A DNA stretch of 64,000 nucleotides from Pseudomonas tritici (GCF_014268275.3 NZ_CP077084.1:2790001-2854000), one strand, 5' to 3'. Positions 1 through 17,975 are shown, counted from the stretch's first letter. Numbers and translations are program-made. Notes: generated by a model not told the origin, from the sequence alone.

Positions 1-2
1 AG

Positions 3-8864
<8,862 letters not shown>

Positions 8865-8879
8865 GCGGTTGAGGTAAGA

Positions 8880-8916
8880 AACGCCCCTGATCATCAAGCA
8901 TGATCAGGGGCGTTTT
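8880..8916 (+). terminator. Rho-independent terminator after the peptide synthetase
   Basis: A perfect 15-bp stem (arms 8880-8894 and 8900-8914) with a 5-base loop is followed by a short T run. It lies 15 bases after the synthetase stop codon. Confidence 0.85.
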
Positions 8917-8928
8917 GTTAGGTCCATG

Positions 8929-8963
8929 AAAAAGCCCCTGGTCACATGGTGAGCAGGGGCTTT
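8929..8963 (-). terminator. Rho-independent terminator for fpvA
   Basis: An inverted repeat with arms around 8931-8940 and 8954-8963 (AAAGCCCCTG) is followed, on the minus strand, by a T tract. It sits just past the fpvA stop. Together with the preceding terminator it separates the two convergent genes. Confidence 0.8.
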
Positions 8964-8975
8964 GGGGCTTGCGGA

Positions 8976-11396
8976 TTAGAAGTCGTAGCGGGTGGTGACC
9001 ATGAAGTTACGTGGGTCGCCAGGGTAGGCGGAGTCATAGAAACCGATGTTGGTGTAGTAGTGCTTGTCGAACAGGTTGTTGACGTTGAGGGTGGCCGACA
9101 GGTTCTCGGTCACTTGGTAGCGGGTCATCAGGTCAACGAGCCAGTAGGGTTCCTGGGTGAATTTTTCGGAGCGGCCGCCGCCGGGGTAGCCCCAATTCCG
9201 GACAGTCTGCCAGCCTGCGCTCTGCCAGCGTGCGCCGCCGCCGACGGTGAGCTTGTCGAGGCTGCCTTGCAGTTTGTAGGTGGTGTAGAGGCTTACCTGA
9301 TCCTCTGGTTCCCAAGTCGAGATCTTCTCACCATCGGCATCGCGGGCGACTTTGTGGGTGTAGCCAGCTTGCAACTGCCAGCCTTTAGCGAGCTCGCCGG
9401 AGATCTCCGCTTCGTAACCTTTAGTTTTGCTTTTAGTGCCCAAGTACGAGTAATCGACGGCTGGCTGCGAGTTCCAGACAGTATCGGCGATTGGGCGATT
9501 AGTCTCGTGTACCTCAAAGTAGGCGAGACTGCTGTTCAGGCGACCATCGAAGAATTCGCCCTTGAGCCCAATCTCGTAGTTTTTGCCCTCGTCAGGTTGA
9601 AGCATGGTGTTGGTTCGGTCGCGATACTGAGTTTGCGGCTTGAAGATTTCCGTGTAGCTGGCGTAGGCGGTGAAGTTGTCGTTCAAGTCGTACGTCAGAC
9701 CGGCGTAAGGCACTACCTTGCCGCTTTCTTCGGTGTCGCTGGTGCCGGTGACCTGATAGTTGGCGACCCGGGTACCGAGCAACAGATGAAGCTCGTCCGT
9801 CAGGCTGAAACGACCAGTGACATAGGTGCCGGTCTGGCGGGTGATTTCATCGCTGAACCGGGAAGCTTTGCCCCATGCAGGTTCAATGGCTTCACCGTGC
9901 CAGTTGTAAAAATCATAGGAGTTGCTGAAGTAGACCGGATTCCGGTAGTCCTTTCCCTTCCATCGGGAGGTCGATACTGACTGGCCAATCACCAACTCGT
10001 GCTCACGCCCGAACAGGTCAAAAGGCCCAGATGCGTAGACATCCAGACTATCGCTGGTCGTTTCTCCGGTGTACTTGGCCGCATAGATCGAACTGGCCGT
10101 GGCGGAATCCTGGGAGATATAGCCCAGCGGCGCGTCGTACCCATTGACCTGATGGTTGTACTGGCCTTTGGTGACCCAGCCGTTGTCGAAACTGTGCTCC
10201 AGCGTGGCGAATACCGTGTGACTGTATTGTTGCCATGAGCCCCATTTGGGCCCGTTGTTGAATGAGCGAGGCAGGTCCAGTTTGTTGCCGGTGGCGTCGA
10301 AGATGGTGCGGGTGCCGGTCCAGCTGGAGCCTTTGGGGTCGCTGTCTTGATAGTCAGCACCCAGTGTGAGTAGGGTGTCCGGGGTCAGGTCCACTTCAAG
10401 GATGCCGTAGTAAACGCCGGTCTTGCGGGAGTAGTGGTCGAGGAACGACTTCTTGTCCTGGTACGCCGCCACTGCGCGGCCGCGCACGTTACCGGTTTCG
10501 GTTAAGGGGCCGCTGACGTCGACTTGGGAGCGATAGTTGTCCCAGGAGCCTGCGCCCAGTTCGATACTACTTTTGAACTCGGAGGTCGGCTTCTTGCGGA
10601 TCAAATTGATGGTGCCACCAGGTCCACCGGCACCGGTAAGTAAGCCAGTAGCGCCCTTGAGCACTTCGACGCGATCGTAGATCGCCATGTCAGTCATGGT
10701 CTGCCCGGCGGAATACTGAGCATCGCGCAGGGTCGGAATGCCGTCGTACTGGAAGTTCTCGATGGAGAATCCACGGGAATAGTAGTTGGTACGCTCGGTG
10801 TCGAAGGTCGACACCGTGATACCCGGTGTATGGCGCATCACATCGTCAATGGATTTGAGCCCAAAATCATCCATCACCTGGCGCGTCACCACCGAAATCG
10901 ATTGCGGCGTCTCCCGTGGCGTCAGCACCAGGCGCGTCGCCGTGGCGATGGTGCCTGGGGTGTACGAACCGGTGCCTTCGGTCACGGTGCCCAATTGGTT
11001 GGCCGTCACCTGGGTGGCACCCAGTTCCAGCCCTGAGGTTGCGACCGCACTGATGGTCACGGCGTTGCCCTGCAGCGTGTAATCGATGCCGGTGCCTTTG
11101 AGCAGGGTGGCGATGGCTTGCTTGGGTTCCTGCTTACCTTTGACGGCGGTGCTGGTTTTGCCCTGCACGTCGGTAGGGCTGTAGAGCACTTGCAGGTTGC
11201 TCTGCTGGCCAAACGCTTGCAGTGCCGTCCCCAACGGCTGTGCAGGGATGTCGAGCTCGATCTCTTGGGCCTGGACGTACCCGGCAATGGGCATCGATAC
11301 CGCAAGGGCCAGCGCGCTTGGCAACAGGTTGAAGTTCAGGGCCCGTCGCATCGATAGCGCTTTGCTCAGGGGGCTCAGACCGAGTCGTACTGACAT
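8976..11396 (-). CDS. fpvA: TonB-dependent ferripyoverdine receptor with signalling domain
   Basis: This 806-residue outer-membrane receptor imports ferripyoverdine using TonB energy. A signal peptide ends near AGYVQAQE (about residue 44). It is followed by a secretin/TonB short N-terminal (STN) domain, about residues 45-125, which in FpvA contacts the anti-sigma factor FpvR. The plug domain (about 150-270) contains RETPQSISVVTRQ and the NYYSRGF stretch. The rest is a 22-strand-type barrel ending in the aromatic C-terminus TTRYDF. The length and the STN domain match FpvA and other transducing receptors rather than simple siderophore receptors. It lies between the synthetase and pvdE, as in P. 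aeruginosa. No anti-sigma or ECF sigma gene lies beside it here, so any signalling partners must be elsewhere. Confidence 0.93.
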   Translation of the reverse strand: MSVRLGLSPLSKALSMRRALNFNLLPSALALAVSMPIAGYVQAQEIELDIPAQPLGTALQAFGQQSNLQVLYSPTDVQGKTSTAVKGKQEPKQAIATLLKGTGIDYTLQGNAVTISAVATSGLELGATQVTANQLGTVTEGTGSYTPGTIATATRLVLTPRETPQSISVVTRQVMDDFGLKSIDDVMRHTPGITVSTFDTERTNYYSRGFSIENFQYDGIPTLRDAQYSAGQTMTDMAIYDRVEVLKGATGLLTGAGGPGGTINLIRKKPTSEFKSSIELGAGSWDNYRSQVDVSGPLTETGNVRGRAVAAYQDKKSFLDHYSRKTGVYYGILEVDLTPDTLLTLGADYQDSDPKGSSWTGTRTIFDATGNKLDLPRSFNNGPKWGSWQQYSHTVFATLEHSFDNGWVTKGQYNHQVNGYDAPLGYISQDSATASSIYAAKYTGETTSDSLDVYASGPFDLFGREHELVIGQSVSTSRWKGKDYRNPVYFSNSYDFYNWHGEAIEPAWGKASRFSDEITRQTGTYVTGRFSLTDELHLLLGTRVANYQVTGTSDTEESGKVVPYAGLTYDLNDNFTAYASYTEIFKPQTQYRDRTNTMLQPDEGKNYEIGLKGEFFDGRLNSSLAYFEVHETNRPIADTVWNSQPAVDYSYLGTKSKTKGYEAEISGELAKGWQLQAGYTHKVARDADGEKISTWEPEDQVSLYTTYKLQGSLDKLTVGGGARWQSAGWQTVRNWGYPGGGRSEKFTQEPYWLVDLMTRYQVTENLSATLNVNNLFDKHYYTNIGFYDSAYPGDPRNFMVTTRYDF

Positions 11397-11444
11397 GGAT
11401 GCTTTCTCTTCTATGTTTTAGTTGGCAGATTCTAAGTGTTTATT

Positions 11445-11463
11445 GAGTGTGGTTCTCATTCCC
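11445..11463 (-). promoter_or_regulatory. Possible Fur box upstream of fpvA
   Basis: On the minus strand the 19 bases from 11463 to 11445 match 12 of 19 positions of the GATAATGATAATCATTATC Fur consensus, with the better half GGGAATGAGAAC. It lies about 50 bases before the fpvA start. I see no TAAAT-N16-CGT sigma box in this gap; a CGTCT element at about 11474 on the minus strand could be an ECF-sigma -10. Confidence 0.35.
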
Positions 11464-11505
11464 ACTAGTGAGACGTTCCTACTTGCAGAAACCGGAAAAG
11501 AAATT

Positions 11506-13158
11506 TCACGCAGGCTCCATTTCATGTACCACCTGGCCGGCACGCAGGCGCACGAGCTGGTCGGCGATGTCGAAATAGCGGTCGTCGTGGCTGATCACGA
11601 TGATGGTCTTGCCCAGTCGCTTGAGGTCCGGCAGCAGTTCGGTATAGAAAATGCGGCGGAAGGCCGGGTCCTGGTCGGCGGCCCATTCATCGAACACCAG
11701 CACCGGACGTTCTTCGAGCCAGGCATTGACCAGTGCCAGGCGCTTGCGTTGGCCGGTGGACAGGTCGGTGGTGCTGAACACGCCATCCTTGACGCTGACT
11801 TTGTGCGCGATTTCCAGGCGCTCCAGGTAGTTGGCGGCGCTGTCCAGCGACTGTGTGGCACTGCCCTGTACCAAGTCATCGAACAGGTAGTAGTCAGCAA
11901 ATACCGTGGTGAACAACTGGCGATAGTCGTCGCGGACCGGGTCGGTCACGGTTTCCCCGTTGAGGCGGATTTCACCGGCCTGGGGTTGATACAGGCCCAG
12001 CAGCAGCTTGATCAGGGTGGTCTTGCCGCAGCCGTTTTCGCCGACGATAAACACGATATCGCCCTGCTTGATGCTCAGGTTGATCGGGCCCAGGTGGAAG
12101 GGCTCGCTGCCTTCCACCGGCGGCGGGCTGTACGTCACGCCGCGCAGTTCCAGGCTGTGCACCAGAGGGTGCGGCGCCTCGGTATCGGCCATCAGCAGGT
12201 GCGGTTCCGGTGACGAGAAGCGTTCGGACAGTTCGGTAATGCGCGTAAAGGCAATGCGCGCCTTGCCAATGATCGGCAAGTAACCCACCACATGCTCCAG
12301 CGGGCCTTTCATGTACAGCAGCACCAGCACGAAACCGGTGATCACTGCCGGGTCCGGGTTGGGGCTGTAGGCCTGCATCGCCAGGGCGATGCCGATAACC
12401 ACGAAAAACAGCATCGAACCGAACGTCTTGGCGATGATGTAGATGTTGACCGAGCGCACCTGAATGTCGCTGATCCGGTCGGCGGTTTCCTGGATGCGGT
12501 GGGTATTCATCCGATAGCGGCGTGGGCGATGGATGCGCAGCTCCTTGGCGCCCGAGGCAATGGCCGAGTAGTAACGTTGCAGCTCGTCTTCGAGGTCGCG
12601 GGCTTCGTCGAAACCGCGAATGCCCTTGGCGCCTGCAATGAACTGCACACTGCTGCCGATGATGATCGCCACGATCATCATCACAAACATCGGCACCGAC
12701 AGGTACGCCAGGTAGCCCAGGCAACCCAGGGTCACTGTGGCGGCAATGGCCAGCGGGGTGAATGCGAAGGAAAAGTCACTGATGGTGTCGACGTCGTGGG
12801 TCAGCACCGGGATCAGGCGGTGGGAGCGGTAGCGCTCGATCTGCTCGATCGGCGCCGACAGCACCTTCTCACCCAGTTCCTTGCGCAACGCCGCGATGAT
12901 GCGCTGGCCCACGTAATTGGTGCCGATGTCCGACACAATCGAGCTGGTCAGCGCCAGCACGCACAGGGCGGCGAAGGTCAGCACCACGCCTTGAGTCATG
13001 CCGGTGGAGGAGTGCAGGGCATTATTGATGGTCGCCAGCAAAAAGGTGATGGCCAGGCCGCCGGCCATGCCCAGGGCGACGGAGACGCTGACGATGGTGC
13101 GAAAGGGCCTGAGCAATGCGAGCAAACCGTTGAAGGCGCCGCGCTTGGGGTCGGTCAT
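11506..13158 (-). CDS. pvdE: Pyoverdine precursor exporter, ABC transporter
   Basis: This 550-residue half-transporter has an N-terminal six-helix membrane domain (about residues 20-320) and a C-terminal ATPase. The Walker A motif is GENGCGKTT, the signature LSTGQRKRLAL and the Walker B VLVFDEW. PvdE is known to export acylated ferribactin from cytoplasm to periplasm, where maturation occurs. The start at MTDPKRG is chosen because GGGAAG precedes it by a good distance. A longer frame upstream to 13218 lacks this support and would overrun the promoter region. It is transcribed toward fpvA from its own iron-starvation box. Confidence 0.93.
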   Translation of the reverse strand: MTDPKRGAFNGLLALLRPFRTIVSVSVALGMAGGLAITFLLATINNALHSSTGMTQGVVLTFAALCVLALTSSIVSDIGTNYVGQRIIAALRKELGEKVLSAPIEQIERYRSHRLIPVLTHDVDTISDFSFAFTPLAIAATVTLGCLGYLAYLSVPMFVMMIVAIIIGSSVQFIAGAKGIRGFDEARDLEDELQRYYSAIASGAKELRIHRPRRYRMNTHRIQETADRISDIQVRSVNIYIIAKTFGSMLFFVVIGIALAMQAYSPNPDPAVITGFVLVLLYMKGPLEHVVGYLPIIGKARIAFTRITELSERFSSPEPHLLMADTEAPHPLVHSLELRGVTYSPPPVEGSEPFHLGPINLSIKQGDIVFIVGENGCGKTTLIKLLLGLYQPQAGEIRLNGETVTDPVRDDYRQLFTTVFADYYLFDDLVQGSATQSLDSAANYLERLEIAHKVSVKDGVFSTTDLSTGQRKRLALVNAWLEERPVLVFDEWAADQDPAFRRIFYTELLPDLKRLGKTIIVISHDDRYFDIADQLVRLRAGQVVHEMEPA

Positions 13159-13218
13159 AAATACTTCCCGGAAAGTGAAAAAGAGGGGGCTGGGCACACA
13201 GACCCTTACCCATGACAA

Positions 13219-13242
13219 ACGAAGGATTGGCGCGACTATTTA
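13219..13242 (-). promoter_or_regulatory. PvdS iron-starvation box driving pvdE
   Basis: Minus-strand TAAAT (13242-13238), a 16-base spacer and CGT (13221-13219) match the established PvdS-dependent promoter consensus. It lies about 60 bases before the pvdE start. Confidence 0.8.
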
Positions 13243-13273
13243 GCTCGGTGCGCTCGGCGGTGGCGGTGGCGGA

Positions 13274-13297
13274 TAAATTGCGCGGCGGCTGGTTCGT
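13274..13297 (+). promoter_or_regulatory. PvdS iron-starvation box driving pvdF
   Basis: TAAAT at 13274-13278, a 16-base spacer and CGT at 13295-13297 match the PvdS promoter consensus. It is about 60 bases before the pvdF start and back-to-back with the pvdE box. Confidence 0.82.
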
Positions 13298-13358
13298 TCT
13301 TGTGGTGTAGGCGCACGCGCATTGGCGCGTGCCTGATCTATCCAGCGAGAGCGAAGCA

Positions 13359-14186
13359 ATGACGAAAAAGAATCTGGTGTACGTGTGGTCCCTGCGCAAT
13401 GCCGCGGCTGACAAGGCCGGGCAGCCAGTGGCCTACAAGGACCACGAGCGCTACATGATGTCGGTGCTGGAATCCCTGGCGGGCGCACTGAACGACACGC
13501 CGCTGGGCGAGGCCTACAACCTGGTGGGCGTGGTGTATGACGACGACGAGCAAAACCCACGGGACCAGCAGTTGGTCCGCGATTACGGGTTTGCCTACAA
13601 ACCGGGTCGCCAATGGCTATACCCGGCCGACCTGCGGGTGCAGGGGCGCCTGGTCAATGATCTGCTGCTGAGCGTGCCGTCCACCTACCGGCGGCTGCCA
13701 CGCGGTAGCGCGGAACACATCGCCGGCAAGCAGGATTTCGAACGCCGCCTGCACGACACGCTGGTGGAGCTGAAGGCAGATATCGTGGTACTGGACGGTT
13801 TGTTGGTGATCCTCGACGAGCTGGTGCGCCCGGGCGCGCCGTTTGCCCGCCGCATCATGAACATCCACCCGGGGATTACCCGCATCGAATCGCCCTACGA
13901 GCGCCGTGGCGCCTACGCCACCTGGAACGCGCTGTACGGTGCGCGTGGGCAAACGGTGGTGGATTGGGCGACCAAGGAGACCCGGCCCTCGGAGCCGCTG
14001 TACCTCACCGGCGCTTCGTTCCACTACGTGGACAACGGCATTGACTCGGGCGAAGTGTTCCACGACGTGCTCAAGACTGAGATCGCGCCGGATGACACCA
14101 TCCTTGAATTGCGCTGGAATAACTTCAACAACAGCCTGTTCCCGGCGTTGCACGAAGGGTTGGCGTTGTTGGCGCAGAAGGGCTGA
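13359..14186 (+). CDS. pvdF: N5-hydroxyornithine formyltransferase
   Basis: This 275-residue enzyme is a PvdF homologue, which transfers a formyl group from 10-formyl-tetrahydrofolate to N5-hydroxyornithine to give the hydroxamate building block of pyoverdine. The central stretch MNIHPGITRIESPYERRG resembles the HPG-containing formyltransferase active site and is distinctive for PvdF. The start at MTKKNLVYVW follows a purine-rich GAGAGCGAAGC; an upstream in-frame ATG at 13329 lies closer to the promoter and is less likely. The gene is transcribed away from pvdE and is convergent with pvdO. Its presence implies that the pyoverdine contains formyl-hydroxyornithine. Confidence 0.92.
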   Translation: MTKKNLVYVWSLRNAAADKAGQPVAYKDHERYMMSVLESLAGALNDTPLGEAYNLVGVVYDDDEQNPRDQQLVRDYGFAYKPGRQWLYPADLRVQGRLVNDLLLSVPSTYRRLPRGSAEHIAGKQDFERRLHDTLVELKADIVVLDGLLVILDELVRPGAPFARRIMNIHPGITRIESPYERRGAYATWNALYGARGQTVVDWATKETRPSEPLYLTGASFHYVDNGIDSGEVFHDVLKTEIAPDDTILELRWNNFNNSLFPALHEGLALLAQKG

Positions 14187-14216
14187 CCGCAATCTTCTTG
14201 AGCCTTGCGGTCCAAA

Positions 14217-14305
14217 TGTGGGAGCTGGCTTGCCTGCGATAGCGGTGGGTCAGACACATTGATGTTAGCTGACCTGCCGCCATCGCAGGCAAGCCAGCTC
14301 CCACA
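14217..14305. repeat. REPIN-type palindrome between pvdF and pvdO
   Basis: TGTGGGAGCTGGCTTGCCTG at 14217 is mirrored by its inverse ending at 14305, with a short spacer. Related copies lie at 24007-24097 and 33880-33966. It sits between two convergent stops, the usual REP location, and may serve as a bidirectional terminator. Confidence 0.85.
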
Positions 14306-14321
14306 CTGGAGGGTGCCCGTG

Positions 14322-15194
14322 TTACAGGTCGCGCACTACCCGAAACCCGATCCAGTCCCCGCGCGTCTGCGGGTAGATGTTATTGCGGTTGCCCGAGCGC
14401 GAAAACACCGGCGCTTCGCCCCAGTCGTTGCCGCGAATCTGATACAGCTCGCAGGTCGGCTCCACCCAGGCACTGCCATCGGTGGGGGCGCCCTTGTAGT
14501 CCGCGTGGTAGCAGTCGGCGACCCGCTCATACACGTTGCCATGCATGTCGTACATGCCAAAGGCATTCGGCGGGTAGCTGCCGACGGGTGACGAGTAGCT
14601 GTACCCATCCGCAGGGCCGTAGGTGTTGGCATGCTTGGCGATGCTGTAGCCCTTGCCCTCATCGAACGGGAACGGGAACGGCCCGGTCGAGCCTGCGCGT
14701 GCAGCATATTCACGCTGCGATTCGCTGACCATGTGGTACGGCTGCCCAGTCTTTTTCGACAGCCAGGCCACATAGCCTTTGATGTCATCCATGTCCATGC
14801 ACACCGCCGGCTGGCGTGGGCCCTGGGGGTAGCGCGGCCTGCTGGCGATGCATTCGCGGCCGGGGCGGGTGTCGCCATCGGCGATGGTCACGCCGGTCTG
14901 GCGGACATAGCTGTCCCATTCGCCGGCGGTGATGTGAAAACGGCTCATGGCAAACGGCTTGGCGAAGGTCACTTCATGCATCGGGCTTTCATCCGGCTCG
15001 CGGCCGACTTCATCGTCCGGCGTGCCCATGGTGAAGGTGCCGGCGGGCAGCACCACCATTTCCGGGCAGTCCTTGCAGTCCTTGAACACTTTGCCGGGTT
15101 GCGGCGCGGCGGCTTGGGCCAGGTTGGGCAGGAGTGCGCCGCACAGGGCGGTCAGTGCCAATGCCGTGAGGGGTTTGAGTCGGGATGGATTCAT
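14322..15194 (-). CDS. pvdO: Pyoverdine maturation oxidase, formylglycine-generating-enzyme fold
   Basis: This 290-residue periplasmic protein has a cleavable signal peptide ending at about residue 29 (LAQAAAP). The rest is an FGE-sulfatase domain, with PAGTFTMGT near residue 52, GNVYERVADCYH around 222 and GFRVVRDL at the C-terminus. PvdO is known to complete the chromophore by oxidising dihydropyoverdine to pyoverdine. It is last in a pvdM-pvdN-pvdO run, 34 bases after pvdN, and so is likely read from the box upstream of pvdM. Confidence 0.92.
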   Translation of the reverse strand: MNPSRLKPLTALALTALCGALLPNLAQAAAPQPGKVFKDCKDCPEMVVLPAGTFTMGTPDDEVGREPDESPMHEVTFAKPFAMSRFHITAGEWDSYVRQTGVTIADGDTRPGRECIASRPRYPQGPRQPAVCMDMDDIKGYVAWLSKKTGQPYHMVSESQREYAARAGSTGPFPFPFDEGKGYSIAKHANTYGPADGYSYSSPVGSYPPNAFGMYDMHGNVYERVADCYHADYKGAPTDGSAWVEPTCELYQIRGNDWGEAPVFSRSGNRNNIYPQTRGDWIGFRVVRDL

Positions 15195-15228
15195 GTGGGC
15201 ATCTCGTTCAAAGGAAAAAGGGTGGGCG

Positions 15229-16500
15229 TCACACCTGCTGGCGAAGCAAGGTCATGAAACGCTGGATTTCATCGGAGGAATTGAGCAGGCCAGGGGCAGT
15301 GCGAATCACCGGGCCGACATCCCGGTTCACCGCGTCGATCACCACACGGCGTTTCATCATGTTGGCCGCGACGGCATCACAGTCCTTTCCTTTGACGCGG
15401 AAGAAGGTGAAGCCGGCCGACAGTTCGGGGCTGCGCGGCGTGACCAGTTCGATCTGCCGCTGCGCCAACAGCTGCTCCTTGAGTTCGGTATTCAGCGCAC
15501 GAATGCGTGCCTGCACCTGCGCCTTGCCCAGTTGCAAGTGCAGCTTGAACGCCTCATCCGCCGCCCAGCGATGCTCGAAGGCGTGGTAGCCGCCCGGCGT
15601 CATGCGGGTGGCGAAGTCTTTGTCTTCGGAGAAGGTTGGCACCATCGGTGTCACGTATCGGTTGTCCGCGTCGCGGGCGCAGACAAGCCCGGTGCCGCGT
15701 GGGCCGAACATCCACTTGTGGGTGCCGGCGATAAAGAAGTCGCAATGCATGTCCGGGAAGTCGAGGTTTTCCACGCCGAAACCATGCACGCCATCCACCA
15801 CATAGAGGATGCGGTCCTGGTCGTCGCGGTTGCGGTTGTGTTCGTCCACCAGCGTGCCGATTTCGCCAATGGGCAGTTTCACGCCACTGCCGGACTGCAC
15901 CCAGGTCATGCCAAGCACGCGGGTGTTGGGGCGGATATGGCGCTGGATGTTGCCCAGCACCTCGTCGGCGGACACGCGGTGGGCGCTCTCGAATAACTTG
16001 ATCCGGCGCACCTGCGTGCCTTCCTTGAGTGCGCGATAGTCCAGCACATTTTGGGTGGCGTAGTGCTCGTGGACGGTCGTAAGGATTTCCTGGTCGGGCC
16101 GTACCTTGATCCCGCCGTAGATCATCGCCAACCCTTCCGAAGTGCTGCCGGTGAGGGCGATCTGTGCAGGCGTGGCCTGCAAATAGCGGCCGGCCCACTC
16201 ACGTACCTGGCCTTCACGCTTCCAGGTTTCCTGCAGGTCCCAGTCCATCGCCAGCCCTGGGTTGCGGTCGATCTGCGCCCGGTAACGCTCGATGGCCTCG
16301 CGTACCGGCTTGGGGTGCGAAGCCACCAGGAAGTTGGAGAAGTGCAGGTAATCCGGGTCTTGGTTGAACAGCTGCTTGAGGCCCGTCCATGGGGCATCTG
16401 TGGTGTTGGCGGCGATTGCTTGCGGGAGCAGCGCGGCGCCCAGTGGCAGGCTGGCGGCAAATACACCCGCCTGCTTGAGGAACGTACGGCGGTCGGTCAT
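15229..16500 (-). CDS. pvdN: PLP-dependent enzyme modifying the ferribactin glutamate side chain
   Basis: This 423-residue aminotransferase class V-like protein begins with a twin-arginine signal (DRRTFLKQAGVF) ending near residue 31, so it is exported folded to the periplasm. The PLP lysine lies in AGTHKWMFGPRGTG, near residue 252. The family member PvdN converts the side-chain glutamate of the pyoverdine chromophore to succinamide. It follows pvdM by 18 bases. No internal stop or missing core motif was seen. Confidence 0.92.
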   Translation of the reverse strand: MTDRRTFLKQAGVFAASLPLGAALLPQAIAANTTDAPWTGLKQLFNQDPDYLHFSNFLVASHPKPVREAIERYRAQIDRNPGLAMDWDLQETWKREGQVREWAGRYLQATPAQIALTGSTSEGLAMIYGGIKVRPDQEILTTVHEHYATQNVLDYRALKEGTQVRRIKLFESAHRVSADEVLGNIQRHIRPNTRVLGMTWVQSGSGVKLPIGEIGTLVDEHNRNRDDQDRILYVVDGVHGFGVENLDFPDMHCDFFIAGTHKWMFGPRGTGLVCARDADNRYVTPMVPTFSEDKDFATRMTPGGYHAFEHRWAADEAFKLHLQLGKAQVQARIRALNTELKEQLLAQRQIELVTPRSPELSAGFTFFRVKGKDCDAVAANMMKRRVVIDAVNRDVGPVIRTAPGLLNSSDEIQRFMTLLRQQV

Positions 16501-16518
16501 GGACGTGCTTCTAAGTGA

Positions 16519-17874
16519 TTAGCGGTTGGCCAATGGCTTGGCGGCTTTTTGTACTTGGTCCCACACGCGCAGGAAGTTACCGCCCCACAGTTTGGCGATA
16601 TCGGCTTCGGAATAGCCGCGCTGGATCAGTTCGGCGGTGACGTTGCGTATCTCGCCGACGTTCTCCCAGCCCTGGATGCCGCCGCCGTCGTTGAAGTCCG
16701 AGGAGATGCCGACGTGATCAATCCCGATCTTGCGCACCGTGTAGTCGACGGCGTCGCCCCAATCCTTGAGCGTGGCCTTGGGCTCCTCTTCAAGAATGCC
16801 GTACAGGCCTTGGGCATATTGGCCGAATTTCTGCTCGGGCCAGGCGGCAATGATCGCGTCGCCCGGCATCAAGGCCATGGCCAGGTTGGGCAGGGGAGGC
16901 AGGTCGAAACGTGCGCGCAGGGCATTGAGCTTGTCCTGGGTCGGCTGGCTCAAGGGGCGTAGATACGCCGGGAACCCCACGACCTGAACCACGCCGCCGC
17001 TGTTCTTGATCAGTTGCAGTTCCTTGTCACTGAGGTTGCGCGGGATATCCACCGACGCGCGTGGCGCTGAATGGGAGGCCACCATCGGTGTGCGGCTCAG
17101 CTGCGCCACTTGCTCGAGGGCCTTGGTCGACATCTGCGACACATCGATGATCACGCCCAGGTCGTTGAGGCGGTGCACGGCTTGTTGGCCAATCGGCGAC
17201 AAGCCTTCGAGTGCGTCGGCGGAGTCATTGAAAAACGGCAGTGGGCGCGAAGAATCGGACCAGGCGTTATTGCCGATATAGCTGAACCCGAACATGCGCA
17301 TGCCGCGTGCGGCCCACAGGTCCAGCTGGTTCAAGTCGTTGCCCAAGGGGTAGGCATTGAGCATGCTGATAAAGATCGCGAACTTGCCCTCGCCATGCAG
17401 GCGCCGGAAGTCGTCCGGGGTGTAGGCAATGCCCACCTGGTTGGGAAAGTCGCGGACCATGCCGGAGATGATCTTGAAGCGCACCTCTTGCTCATGGCGC
17501 GCCTCTTCGACAAAACCGTCGGTGGGCTTGTGCGGGGCGTTGGGGCCGTTCCAGATTTCCGGCCAGCCAAAAATCGTCAGGGCCGCGCCGGACAAGCGGC
17601 CACGAGCCGCCTTGGCCAGGTCGAATTGGCCGTTGCCATCCTTGTCGGCCTCGTTGTCGATGCCGCCGAAATCCAGGGGCACGGTGATATGGCTGTCGAA
17701 TGACAACAGGCGATCCTGCATTTCATTGGCCTGCTTGATCACTTCCAGCGGGTAGCCGGCATTGCCCCTGAACCAGTGATCCCAGGCCAGGAAGCCGGCT
17801 CCGGCGCCAATGGCGAGTGCCAGCGGCAGGCCGATATACAACGCCTTTTTCGAACGTGGTTTTGTCATTGCCAT
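16519..17874 (-). CDS. pvdM: Membrane-anchored dipeptidase-like pyoverdine maturation protein
   Basis: This 451-residue protein has one N-terminal membrane segment (YIGLPLALAIGAGAGFLAW) and a peptidase M19/renal dipeptidase-type domain: FDSHITVPLDFGG near residue 59, VIIDVSQMS and ASHSAPRA near 240-265, and GISSDFNDGGG near 395. Work on fluorescent pseudomonads reports that PvdM is needed for PvdP to oxidise ferribactin in the periplasm; dipeptidase activity itself is not established. It is first in the pvdMNO run. The start could be this ATG or the in-frame ATG two codons later. Confidence 0.9.
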   Translation of the reverse strand: MAMTKPRSKKALYIGLPLALAIGAGAGFLAWDHWFRGNAGYPLEVIKQANEMQDRLLSFDSHITVPLDFGGIDNEADKDGNGQFDLAKAARGRLSGAALTIFGWPEIWNGPNAPHKPTDGFVEEARHEQEVRFKIISGMVRDFPNQVGIAYTPDDFRRLHGEGKFAIFISMLNAYPLGNDLNQLDLWAARGMRMFGFSYIGNNAWSDSSRPLPFFNDSADALEGLSPIGQQAVHRLNDLGVIIDVSQMSTKALEQVAQLSRTPMVASHSAPRASVDIPRNLSDKELQLIKNSGGVVQVVGFPAYLRPLSQPTQDKLNALRARFDLPPLPNLAMALMPGDAIIAAWPEQKFGQYAQGLYGILEEEPKATLKDWGDAVDYTVRKIGIDHVGISSDFNDGGGIQGWENVGEIRNVTAELIQRGYSEADIAKLWGGNFLRVWDQVQKAAKPLANR

Positions 17875-17908
17875 CTCAGTCAGTTGAGGCCTTTGCTATC
17901 AGGGAAGA

Positions 17909-17932
17909 ACGAGCGTCGGGCACAGAAATTTA
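17909..17932 (-). promoter_or_regulatory. PvdS iron-starvation box driving pvdMNO
   Basis: Minus-strand TAAAT (17932-17928), 16-base spacer and CGT (17911-17909). It is about 34 bases before the pvdM start. Confidence 0.8.
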
Positions 17933-17951
17933 GGCGGCGGGCAGGTCGCGG

Positions 17952-17975
17952 TAAATTTCCCCGGCCTGCAAACGT
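17952..17975 (+). promoter_or_regulatory. PvdS iron-starvation box driving pvdP
   Basis: TAAAT at 17952-17956, 16-base spacer, CGT at 17973-17975. It is about 35 bases before the pvdP start and back-to-back with the pvdM box. Confidence 0.82.

Noticed and set aside
8946..9980. 344-residue open frame on the plus strand opposite fpvA
   Set aside because: It has no recognisable family and lies fully antisense to a clear receptor gene; it is a by-product of GC-rich codon use.
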